Shown here piece after piece: positions 1-6,512 of a stretch of 14,584 nucleotides of DNA. The notes under the pieces were generated by a model that was given only the letters and a program-made list of their open reading frames with translations, ran no database searches and had not been told where the DNA came from. Every line of letters begins with the position of its first letter. The first letter of the stretch is position 1. A program made the position numbers and the translations under genes. The stretch comes from DATMNI01 sp035570275 (GTDB lineage: Bacteria > Acidobacteriota > Terriglobia > Bryobacterales > Bryobacteraceae), in contig DATMNI010000143.1 in NCBI GenBank assembly GCA_035570275.1, forward strand, positions 1 through 14,584, given 5' to 3'.

Positions 1-1596
1 ACCGGCAATGTTGCCACGGCGGGCCAAGGCGTGTCGCAGGGCATCGGTCTGGCGACGTTTGAGTTGGGCGACGTGACCAACTTCGGGCGGTACGTCAGTT
101 CCAGCACGAATGCGGCGGAGCGCCAAAAGCGTTTCTTCTGGTACGGCCAGGACGAATGGCATCCGAACGCGAAGCTGACTCTTTCGTTGGGCCTGCGCTG
201 GGAAATGCTCTTCCCGGAGACTGTCAATGGCCCGGGTAATGGCGCCACACTCAACATACACGACGGCCTGATGTATGTTTTCGGCGTTGGCGGAGTATCC
301 TCCCATGGCATCCAGACCATGAACTGGAAGAACTTTGCTCCTCGCTTCGGCGTGGCTTACCAGATCAATTCCAAGACCGTCGTCCGGGGCGGGTTTGGCT
401 GGGGATACGATCTGGGCGTCTTCGGTTCCAACTTCGGGCATAACGTGTCGCAGAACCCGCCCGTGCTCGCTAACCAGAGCCTGCAGCCCGCTAATGGCTT
501 CTCCTCTGTGTTTACGCTGGCGCAGGGCCCCAGCACCCTGGCGCCTATCACCGTGAGCTCGAGTGGAACGTTCCCGCTGCCGGCGAATATCAATCCGAAG
601 TTCCGGCCCGACACCATTACGCTGCCTCAGGTTTACCAGTACAACGTCGCCATTCAGCGCCAGGTATCCAGCAAAGTGGCGTTCACCGCGGCGTATGTGG
701 GTAACTCCAACCGGCATGGATTCATGGGGACCAGTAACACCATCAATCCTAACGAGGCCGTGTTTGTGCCGGGAGTCAGCAACACCAACATCGACCGCCC
801 GTACTTCGGCAGGTTTGGGTGGACGAACGACCTTTCCTACTATTGCGACTGCGCCAACGAACACTACAACTCGTTCCAGAGCACGGTCAAGATCAGCGCC
901 TGGCAAGGCTGGACGATGCAGGGTAGTTATACCTATCAGCGTCAATTTGGCGACGGCTGGGGTTATGACTCCAACTACTACTTCCTCTACGACCGCGCCG
1001 CCGGCCAGGGCTACAGCAACTTGCTCCCCCGCCAGCAGTGGATATTCGCCCAAACCTACGATGTTCCGTTCGGCCATGGGCGGAAATTCGGCTCCGGGAT
1101 AAGCAGGGCCGCGGATTTAGCGCTGGGTGGATGGACCGTCAGCGGTATCACCACGTATTACAGCGGGTTCCCCTTCTCGCCGAGCCTGGAAAACTACGGC
1201 GGGCAGGGGGGCCAGCCCAACCAGGGTCCCAACAACCGGCCTAACCTGGGAAGCGGGGATCCCTATGCGGGAGCCCAGGGCAACCGCAACCAATGGTTCG
1301 TGGGCGGCGTTGGAAGCACCTTCCTGATTCCGAGCGCCAACACTTTCGGCAACTACCCGATCAACACGCTCTACGGGCCGCGTTTCATCCAGCAGGATCT
1401 GACGTTGGCCAAGACGTTCAGATTCACCGAACGGATTGGACTTACGCTTCGGGCCGATGCCGAGAACGCCTTCAACCACACCAACCTCGGGGGGCCGAAC
1501 AATGACGTCCAAAGCCCCAACGCAGGTCAGATTACAGGAATAGCCGGCGGCGGAGTCATGCGCCGGTTGCAGTTCTCGGGCACCATCAAATTCTGA
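1..1596 (+). CDS. TonB-dependent receptor, Oar-like, C-terminal part (5' end outside window)
   Basis: The frame is open from base 1 to a TGA at 1594-1596 (531 residues), so the gene starts before the window; the GTG at 31 is internal. Visible are beta-barrel strands rich in aromatics, such as DEWHPNAKLTLSLGLRWE (about residues 51-68), the APRFGVAYQ strand, and near the end RADAENAFNHTNLG, followed by an aromatic C-terminus (FSGTIKF). In acidobacteria this pattern belongs to large Oar/CarboxypepD_reg TonB-dependent receptors. The missing N-terminus would carry the signal peptide, a carboxypeptidase-regulatory-like domain and the plug. The terminal Phe fits recognition by the BAM machinery. The role is an outer-membrane transporter or adhesin-like receptor; the substrate cannot be read from this part. 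A strong terminator follows directly. Confidence 0.9.
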   Translation, partial: TGNVATAGQGVSQGIGLATFELGDVTNFGRYVSSSTNAAERQKRFFWYGQDEWHPNAKLTLSLGLRWEMLFPETVNGPGNGATLNIHDGLMYVFGVGGVSSHGIQTMNWKNFAPRFGVAYQINSKTVVRGGFGWGYDLGVFGSNFGHNVSQNPPVLANQSLQPANGFSSVFTLAQGPSTLAPITVSSSGTFPLPANINPKFRPDTITLPQVYQYNVAIQRQVSSKVAFTAAYVGNSNRHGFMGTSNTINPNEAVFVPGVSNTNIDRPYFGRFGWTNDLSYYCDCANEHYNSFQSTVKISAWQGWTMQGSYTYQRQFGDGWGYDSNYYFLYDRAAGQGYSNLLPRQQWIFAQTYDVPFGHGRKFGSGISRAADLALGGWTVSGITTYYSGFPFSPSLENYGGQGGQPNQGPNNRPNLGSGDPYAGAQGNRNQWFVGGVGSTFLIPSANTFGNYPINTLYGPRFIQQDLTLAKTFRFTERIGLTLRADAENAFNHTNLGGPNNDVQSPNAGQITGIAGGGVMRRLQFSGTIKF

Positions 1597-1621
1597 GAAA
1601 AGATCTCAGGACGATTTAACC

Positions 1622-1653
1622 AAGGCCGGCGGAACGCAAGTTCCGCCGGCTTT
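1622..1653 (+). terminator. Rho-independent-type terminator after the TonB-dependent receptor
   Basis: A perfect 11-bp stem, GCCGGCGGAAC (1625-1635) with GTTCCGCCGGC (1640-1650), closes a GCAA (GNRA) tetraloop. Weaker pairs at 1622-1624 with 1651-1653 extend it. It starts 26 bp after the stop codon. The T tract is short (TTT then GCTGTTCTCTT), so termination may be partial. The T-rich side follows on the plus strand only, which assigns it to the receptor gene. The remaining 1654-1786 shows no gene or other signal. Confidence 0.75.
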
Positions 1654-1786
1654 GCTGTTCTCTTGTCTTCCGCTGGCCGCGCAGTAGGGCGACTCGGCCG
1701 CCGGCCACTTCCGCGCAGTCAGCGACTTCGCCCAGGTGCATCGGTAAACGTTGCGGCGTTCCGCGAGAGCTATTCGCCAACGTGGA

Positions 1787-4003
1787 CTACTTCAACTTTG
1801 CCACCTGTGATTCCCAATCTTGCAAGACTACCAACGCGGAGCTCTCTCCCGGCGTGATCGACGGAATCACGAAACGGCTGCCATCGCCCGAAACATCGAA
1901 TGAGACCACCGAGTGAAGGGTGGAGCGGGCTTCGGCCTCGATCGTGAAAAGCGCCTCTGGCTTCCCCGCGTGGACTGCCGCCGGCCGAAGAGCGATCGAT
2001 ACGGCGTACACTTGTCCGTCCCAACCCAGGTAGTAGAGCTCCCTGGCGTCTTTGCGCCAGCGCAGGCATTGCGCTCCCTGCCGGGATATTAGAAAACGTT
2101 CCCCGGTCACGCGTAGCGAGTCGTCGCCGCGGTCGATCGCCTGCACATAGATTTCGGCCTTTCCGGATTCATCGGATAAGAATGCGAGCCATTTGCCGTC
2201 CGGAGAAAAAACCGCGCCGTATTCGGAAAACTGCGTATTGAGGAGGGGGATCGGCTTGCGGCCGCGGGCCATGTCGAGGGCGAACACATCGGCTTGACGA
2301 CCTTGGGTGATCGCCGGAAGGGCAGAGTTGTTGTAGAGGATAAAACGGCCGTCTGGCGACCAGTCGGTGGGACTCATAAAGCCGGTATTGGGCATCGGTT
2401 CCGGATCGGGAGTTCCGTCCAACGAACTGAGAGCAAGCCTCGGCCAACTACGGTCCCACACATAGACCAGGTGGCGGGAGTCCGGCGACCACACGGGTAT
2501 ATGCGAAATGCCGGGTCCAGAGATTGCCTTCCGGCCGGTGCCAGTACGGGTGTCATACAACCAGACATCGGTGACACCGCGCTCCACGTCGAAAACCGCA
2601 GTTGCCAGCCAGTGTCCGTCCGGCGAAAGGCGCAGGTAGCTGGCATTGATCGCGGCAGGGCTCGCAGCAGAGAGCCGTTTACCCGTCCGGTCCACCCAGA
2701 TGAATTGCGAGCGGCTGGCAAAGGGTTGGTAGGCAAGTACGCCCCGTGCCGACACCGAAAAATCGGCCGCGCCGCTATATCCAAAAGAAGAGACGTGGCG
2801 GGCGATGGCCTTCGGGTCGCCGGTGACCCGTCGTCCGGCCAAATCGAACGGTTGCGCCAGGAGAGTTCCGGCGCGGAAATAAACAAGGTACCCGACGTTG
2901 GAGCGGAGCGAGCCCGTATACTGCACGCGTGAATCCGATTGGACAACCTCGACACCTTGTTCAGTGCCCCCAATCGCCGCAATCCGCGCACGCATGGAGC
3001 CGAGTTGCGGATCGTCGTTCGTATAGAGAAAGTCTCGTCCGCCCGGCAGCAACTGTGCCCACGAGTACCACTGGTCAATCGCCTGCGGCGGTCCCCCGGA
3101 TAAAGGGAACACGCCACAGTTCCTGTGGTTGCACACGAGCAGGCGGCCTGACCCGAAGGGGATCGCCGAGGAGAAGTACGGGCCGGTAGAGTTCGAGACG
3201 ACCTGGCTTACGGACGCGCTGACACCAACACGGCGCAGCTTACCTTCGGAAGTAAAAAACAACGACTGCCCGTCCGGGCTCCAGACAACCGAATATGCGC
3301 CCTCGCCGTCGGCCAGCGGACGGGACTCCGGTTGGGAGAAGTCGCGAAGAAAGACACGGAACGCGCCGCTCGTGTCTTTGGCCGTAAAGGCGATCCGTTC
3401 GCCATCCGGAGACAAAGCGAAGGATTGCCGGACACCACCCGCTTCGAGGTAGTACCCCTTTGGTGGGGAAACCAGAATCCGAGCCGCCTTAAGAGAAACT
3501 GGCGAACGCTGACCGGCGACCCAAACCAAAAGCGCCACCAGAGCGGCGCCCGCGCCGGCCCATGCTACGAGTCGAGGCCGCGATGGCTGCGGTTCCGGCG
3601 CCGGCGCCGCACGGGCGGGAACCAGTTCCACAACGCCCCCGCTCGCTGGCGATATCGGCGAAACCAAGCGGTACCCGCGCCCCGGCAACGTTTCTATATA
3701 CCGGGCCTCGCTGGCAGCATCGCCAAGTAACTGCCTTAATTTATTGACGGCCGCGTTGACGCCATGTTCGAAGTCCCCGGAGCTGATTCCGGGCCACAGG
3801 CGGAGACGAAGATCTTCGCGAGTGACCACTTCACCGGGATGCGCGATCAGCGCGCTGAGTATCTCCAAAGGTTGTCCGGGGAGTTTGACTTTGTAACCGT
3901 GCTTCCGCAATTCCCCCGAGGCCTGATCGAATTCGAAAGGCCCGAAAGCTACTTTCGGCGGTCGCGAGGACTGCGGAAGGATCGAACCGCCTGATGAGGC
4001 CAT
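1787..4003 (-). CDS. Winged-helix DNA-binding protein with transmembrane helix and TolB-like PD40 beta-propeller
   Basis: About 738 residues from the ATG at 4003. An in-frame GTG at 4024 would add seven residues; neither start has a clear Shine-Dalgarno, and I prefer the ATG because a plausible -10 lies just upstream. Residues about 20-115 form an OmpR/CadC-type winged helix (FGPFEFD, GEVVTREDLRLRLWPG, VNKLRQLLGD, ETLPGRGYRLVSP). A Pro/Ala-rich linker leads to a transmembrane segment (about 145-164, LVAWAGAGAALVALLVWVAG). The rest is a propeller with at least six SPDG/SPDS blade motifs (for example FALSPDGERIAF, VWSPDGQSLFF, VFSPDGKWLAFLSDES). By analogy with CadC/ToxR, the DNA-binding part is cytoplasmic and the propeller periplasmic, so it may sense an extracytoplasmic signal and act directly on DNA. 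Such fusions are abundant in Solibacter-type genomes. Target genes are unknown; the divergent SGNH hydrolase is a candidate. Confidence 0.87.
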   Translation of the reverse strand: MASSGGSILPQSSRPPKVAFGPFEFDQASGELRKHGYKVKLPGQPLEILSALIAHPGEVVTREDLRLRLWPGISSGDFEHGVNAAVNKLRQLLGDAASEARYIETLPGRGYRLVSPISPASGGVVELVPARAAPAPEPQPSRPRLVAWAGAGAALVALLVWVAGQRSPVSLKAARILVSPPKGYYLEAGGVRQSFALSPDGERIAFTAKDTSGAFRVFLRDFSQPESRPLADGEGAYSVVWSPDGQSLFFTSEGKLRRVGVSASVSQVVSNSTGPYFSSAIPFGSGRLLVCNHRNCGVFPLSGGPPQAIDQWYSWAQLLPGGRDFLYTNDDPQLGSMRARIAAIGGTEQGVEVVQSDSRVQYTGSLRSNVGYLVYFRAGTLLAQPFDLAGRRVTGDPKAIARHVSSFGYSGAADFSVSARGVLAYQPFASRSQFIWVDRTGKRLSAASPAAINASYLRLSPDGHWLATAVFDVERGVTDVWLYDTRTGTGRKAISGPGISHIPVWSPDSRHLVYVWDRSWPRLALSSLDGTPDPEPMPNTGFMSPTDWSPDGRFILYNNSALPAITQGRQADVFALDMARGRKPIPLLNTQFSEYGAVFSPDGKWLAFLSDESGKAEIYVQAIDRGDDSLRVTGERFLISRQGAQCLRWRKDARELYYLGWDGQVYAVSIALRPAAVHAGKPEALFTIEAEARSTLHSVVSFDVSGDGSRFVIPSITPGESSALVVLQDWESQVAKLK

Positions 4004-4014
4004 GCTGAGATCAA

Positions 4015-4045
4015 ATGATATCACAAGCTAGGAGGGCACAATCAA
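4015..4045 (-). promoter_or_regulatory. Candidate promoter of the winged-helix regulator
   Basis: On the minus strand, TTGATT (complement of 4040-4045) and TATCAT (complement of 4015-4020, one mismatch to TATAAT) are separated by 19 bp. The -10 is preceded by TGn (extended -10). The predicted transcript start falls a few bases before the ATG at 4003, which would make the mRNA almost leaderless and exclude the GTG at 4024 as the start. The spacer is longer than ideal. The 4025-4206 stretch is the divergent intergenic region; I see no clear operator there. Confidence 0.35.
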
Positions 4046-4195
4046 TTTCTTTTCAATGGTTTATCTGGTGAGGTTGATTGAACGCAGGCACGACTGTCAT
4101 TTCGCGGCGGAAACGCGCACTCTTGCTCTGCTGTCCGGCTCGGGCAGCCGCAATCCCCAGACATGGGATGAGCGATCTCACGTGTATGACCTTAG

Positions 4196-4201
4196 AGGAG
4201 G
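4196..4201 (+). promoter_or_regulatory. Strong ribosome binding site that sets the SGNH hydrolase start
   Basis: AGGAGG lies five bases before the ATG at 4207. The frame is open further upstream (an ATG at 4078), but that extension has no such site and would put 43 residues in front of the signal sequence. Confidence 0.8.
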
Positions 4202-4206
4202 TCTCA

Positions 4207-5541
4207 ATGCAAAGGAAGCGATCAAGATTATTAATCAACAAGGCAGTAAGTAGACGAAACGGTCAGAAGTCTGGGTGGCTTGGGCGGATGGCCCTTGCGC
4301 TGTTCGCAGCCGTCGCATTCACAGGATGCGGCCTTGCGGCAGCCTCAGAAGCCGACGAAAGCAATGGGAACGAACACTGGGTCGGGACTTGGGGCAACGC
4401 ATTGCACCAGCCGGACCTCGGCGTCCCTGGACTGTCCAATGCCGGCTTCAACAATCAAACTCTCCGCCAAATCGTGCACATCAGCGTGGGAGGCCCTCGG
4501 GTGCGCGTGCGGCTATCCACTTTCGGAGCCAGTGGCCTGGTGATTGGAGCGGCGCATATCGCACTGCGGGGCGCTGCGGCAGCATCGATAGTGCCAGGGT
4601 CCGACAGGACGTTGACTTTCGGCGGCACTCCGTCCATCACCATCCCACCCGGCGCGCTGGTAGTCAGCGACCCCGTGGGGCTCAACGTGCCCGACCTAGG
4701 CGACCTGGCAGTCAGCATCTTCGTGCCCGGAAATACGGGACCGGCGACTTGGCACTTCGAAGGACGGCAGACCTCGTTCATCTCTTCAGCGGGAGATTTT
4801 ACAGCCAGCGCCGTGATGCCGTTTAGCTCGACGACACTGGCACGGTTCTGGCTGGCGGGAGTGGACGTCGTGCCGTCCAGGCGAACGGGAGCGATCGTCG
4901 CCCTGGGCGAGTCGGTCACGGACGGTACGCAGTCTACTGTGGACGCCAACAACCGGTGGCCAGACCAGCTCGCCCGCCGGCTGATGGCTCAGCCGGGCAA
5001 TCGGGAGATGGGCGTACTGAACGAAGGAATCGCCGGAAACAGACTCCTTCATGATTCGCTCGGCCCCAACGGTCTGGCACGGTTTGACCGCGACGTGCTG
5101 GCCCAAACCGGGGTGGCACATGTAATCGTTCAAATGGGGGACAACGACATCTTCACACTGAATCCCGCCGAGGAGGTCACCGTCGACCAGGTGATCCAAG
5201 GCCATAAGCAGCTCATCGAGCGCGCGCATGCGAAGGGGCTAAGAATTTTCGGCTGCACTCTGACCCCAGTAGAAGGGTTTCTCCTGCCGGGAACCCCATT
5301 CCCGGTCTTTTCGCCCGCGAAGGAGGTCAAGCGCCAGGCCGTCAATGCATGGATCCGCACCAGCGGCGCGTATGACGCTATGATCGATTTCGATCGGGTG
5401 CTGCGCGACCCGAATTCCCCGAGTAAGATCCTTGCTGTCTTGGACAGCGGAGACCACGGGCACCCGACCGACGCGGGCTACAAGGCGCTGGCCGATGCCA
5501 TCGACCTGAGGCTGTTTACGGACGACGAGGGGCGCCAATAA
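4207..5541 (+). CDS. Secreted SGNH/GDSL-family hydrolase, probable lipoprotein
   Basis: 444 residues. The N-terminus is basic, then a hydrophobic stretch (MALALFAAVAFTG) ends at Cys41 (FTGC), a plausible lipobox; export is likely, lipid anchoring less certain. Residues about 55-225 form a beta-rich N-terminal domain (HWVGTWGNALHQ). The SGNH domain follows. Block I is GESVTDG with nucleophile Ser236, block II AGNR with Gly277, block III GDND with Asn313, and block V DHGHPTDAGY with Asp416 and His419. All four SGNH residues are thus present. The arrangement (STVDANNRWPDQLARRL after block I) resembles XynE-like esterases, which suggests an ester- or polysaccharide-deacetylating role; substrate is inferred only. 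Odd point: the usual GDS of block I is GES here. It stands alone, divergent from the winged-helix regulator. Confidence 0.88.
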   Translation: MQRKRSRLLINKAVSRRNGQKSGWLGRMALALFAAVAFTGCGLAAASEADESNGNEHWVGTWGNALHQPDLGVPGLSNAGFNNQTLRQIVHISVGGPRVRVRLSTFGASGLVIGAAHIALRGAAAASIVPGSDRTLTFGGTPSITIPPGALVVSDPVGLNVPDLGDLAVSIFVPGNTGPATWHFEGRQTSFISSAGDFTASAVMPFSSTTLARFWLAGVDVVPSRRTGAIVALGESVTDGTQSTVDANNRWPDQLARRLMAQPGNREMGVLNEGIAGNRLLHDSLGPNGLARFDRDVLAQTGVAHVIVQMGDNDIFTLNPAEEVTVDQVIQGHKQLIERAHAKGLRIFGCTLTPVEGFLLPGTPFPVFSPAKEVKRQAVNAWIRTSGAYDAMIDFDRVLRDPNSPSKILAVLDSGDHGHPTDAGYKALADAIDLRLFTDDEGRQ

Positions 5542-5564
5542 CCCACACGGCAAACCCACACGGC
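5541..5564. repeat. 11-bp direct repeat after the SGNH hydrolase
   Basis: ACCCACACGGC occurs at 5541-5551 and again at 5554-5564, two bases apart, starting at the stop codon. Function unknown; possibly replication slippage at the border of the mobile-DNA scar that follows. Confidence 0.7.
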
Positions 5565-5600
5565 CGGAATTCGGGTTGGCGCAGCCGCGCCGGCGTAATC

Positions 5601-5627
5601 GTGATGGAGGGAAGGAGCCTCCATCAC
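5601..5627 (+). promoter_or_regulatory. 10-bp hairpin presenting a Shine-Dalgarno in its loop
   Basis: GTGATGGAGG (5601-5610) pairs perfectly with CCTCCATCAC (5618-5627). The seven-base loop is GAAGGAG, which contains AAGGAG, and an ATG follows immediately at 5628. No T tract follows, so it is not an obvious terminator. The placement suggests a translation-control element for the (now broken) reading frame downstream. Confidence 0.5.
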
Positions 5628-5966
5628 ATGAAGAACAGGAACATCGTAGCGAATACGCAGCCGGAGAACACTCTCCGGCTGCCGGATCTCGATCAGGCCA
5701 AATTCGCTGTTTTAAAAGCCTGCCATGAAAGGAGTAGCAATCAAGCAAAACCCATTAAGCAGCCGCCCCCTTTCCGTGGCGGTATAGTTCACCGCCCGGT
5801 TTCAGCAGCTTGCGGCCCGGGCGGCGTCTTCGTTCTCCGGTTTCCTCGGCCGCAAGCTGAAGAAACCTCTAGCGACGACACATTTTTTGACATTTTTTCC
5901 ATCGCCGGCTCAATGACTTACAGATACTCGCACCCGGAACCGCGATTTCCTTCTGCTACTCTATAA
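5628..5966 (+). pseudogene. Probable remnant of a tyrosine recombinase/phage-type integrase N-terminus
   Basis: The open frame from the ATG at 5628 codes for 112 residues. Its first 28 or so (MKNRNIVANTQ, then LRLPDLDQAKFAVL) resemble, from memory, the N-terminus of XerC/D-like integrases common in Solibacter-type genomes, where PDLDQAKxAVL is followed by a SAM-like core-binding domain. Here that similarity stops at about base 5712 and is replaced by unrelated, Pro- and Arg-rich translation. No catalytic domain or R-H-R-Y motifs follow. I read it as a truncated element end. A second perfect hairpin (11-bp stem 5657-5667 with 5672-5682, loop ACAC) lies in the coding part, and AGCGAAT/ATTCGCT (5648-5654, 5702-5708) could close around it. 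Alternative: a short hypothetical gene, or none. Confidence 0.4.
5798..5867. repeat. Imperfect 20-bp inverted repeat with 30-base loop
   Basis: The left arm 5798-5817 (GGTTTCAGCAGCTTGCGGCC) matches the reverse complement of 5848-5867 at 18 of 20 positions; the two mismatches are adjacent. It lies where integrase similarity has been lost. It may be an element terminus, a REP-like palindrome, or a structured RNA. There is no T tract after it. Confidence 0.7.
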
Positions 5967-6183
5967 TCGAAAACGGGCGCTTGCTCGCCGGGTCGAAGAC
6001 GATTGAGAACTTGACAGACCCGGCAAACGCAGCGAGCCATAAGCGAATATCCAAGATGAACCTTGTGCCGCACCCTTGCCTCCACGCTGGCCATCCCGTC
6101 GCCCCGCCCTCTCATGCCATCGCAATCCACACAAACCGAACCCCTTCCACACTGCAACAAAATTCCGCGGAGCCTCGAATTTT

Positions 6184-6371
6184 GCGTCACCCGGGCCTCC
6201 TGCACCGCCCCGGCCTAAACCCTCTCTCCCTCGGAAACTCTGTGACGCATCTTGCGAAAATCACTGCCAAAATGCGTCACAGAACCCTGGCCGCCACCCG
6301 CAATTGATAGAAGCCAAGCCACTTGGATCTGCATCGACATTCTCCAAAGAGTCTCGATCAGATGCGTCACA
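6184..6371. repeat. GCGTCAC motif series at 90-bp spacing
   Basis: GCGTCAC occurs on the plus strand at 6184-6190, 6274-6280 and 6364-6370, exactly 90 bp apart each time. The last two copies extend to ATGCGTCACA. An inverted copy, TGTGACGCAT, is at 6241-6250. The 90-base blocks between them show only patchy similarity, so this is either a decayed 90-bp tandem repeat or spaced binding sites. Confidence 0.6.
6239..6283. repeat. Perfect 12-bp inverted repeat, TCTGTGACGCAT / ATGCGTCACAGA
   Basis: The arms 6239-6250 and 6272-6283 are exact reverse complements separated by 21 bases. This could be an RNA hairpin or a dimeric protein-binding palindrome. It uses two of the GCGTCAC copies. There is no T tract on either side. 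Confidence 0.75.
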
Positions 6372-6380
6372 AACTGCCTC

Positions 6381-6416
6381 CATCCAACCGGTGCACGGCA
6401 TCCAACCGGTGCACGG
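6381..6416. repeat. 18-bp perfect tandem repeat (two units)
   Basis: CATCCAACCGGTGCACGG occurs twice head to tail (6381-6398, 6399-6416), just upstream of the candidate promoter of the CRTAC1 pair. Each unit contains the palindrome CCGGTGCACGG-like core with GTGCAC. It could be a duplicated operator or simple slippage. Confidence 0.8.
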
Positions 6417-6422
6417 CCGGAA

Positions 6423-6450
6423 TTGGACCTGCGGCAAAAAGGCTGATAAT
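6423..6450 (+). promoter_or_regulatory. Candidate sigma-70-type promoter of the CRTAC1 pair
   Basis: TTGGAC (6423-6428) and GATAAT (6445-6450) are separated by 16 bp. The -10 has one mismatch to consensus; the -35 keeps TTG. The predicted transcript start is near 6457, giving a leader of about 55 bases before the first gene. The leader also contains an out-of-frame ATG at 6461 that opens a 22-codon frame (stop 6527-6529) overlapping the start of the gene. Confidence 0.4.
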
Positions 6451-6512
6451 GAGAGGTCTCATGGTATCCTCCGGAAATTCGTATTCCGGCAAGGCGCGGA
6501 GGGCCACCACCG

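Larger units (their letters stand above)
5968..6422. other. Gene-free stretch with short repeats
   Basis: I find no frame here with a recognisable product. Several short frames are open, but their translations are low-complexity, Pro/His/Arg-rich, and change character between repeats. The contents I can support are the GCGTCAC motif series, the 12-bp palindrome and the 18-bp tandem repeat listed separately. The stretch looks like decayed accessory DNA between the recombinase remnant and the CRTAC1 genes. Confidence 0.5.

Noticed and set aside
4078..4206. An upstream ATG for the SGNH hydrolase
   Set aside because: It would put 43 residues before the signal sequence and lacks a ribosome site, whereas AGGAGG is well placed before 4207.
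5887..5892. Perfect TTGACA (another at 6011-6016) as promoter -35
   Set aside because: Neither has a matching -10 at 16-18 bp.
5962..5967. Perfect TATAAT as a promoter -10
   Set aside because: No -35-like sequence lies 15-19 bp upstream and no gene begins downstream.
6184..6416. CRISPR array
   Set aside because: The repeated motif is only 7-10 bases, spacing is 90 bp, the 18-bp repeat has no spacer, and no cas genes are present.
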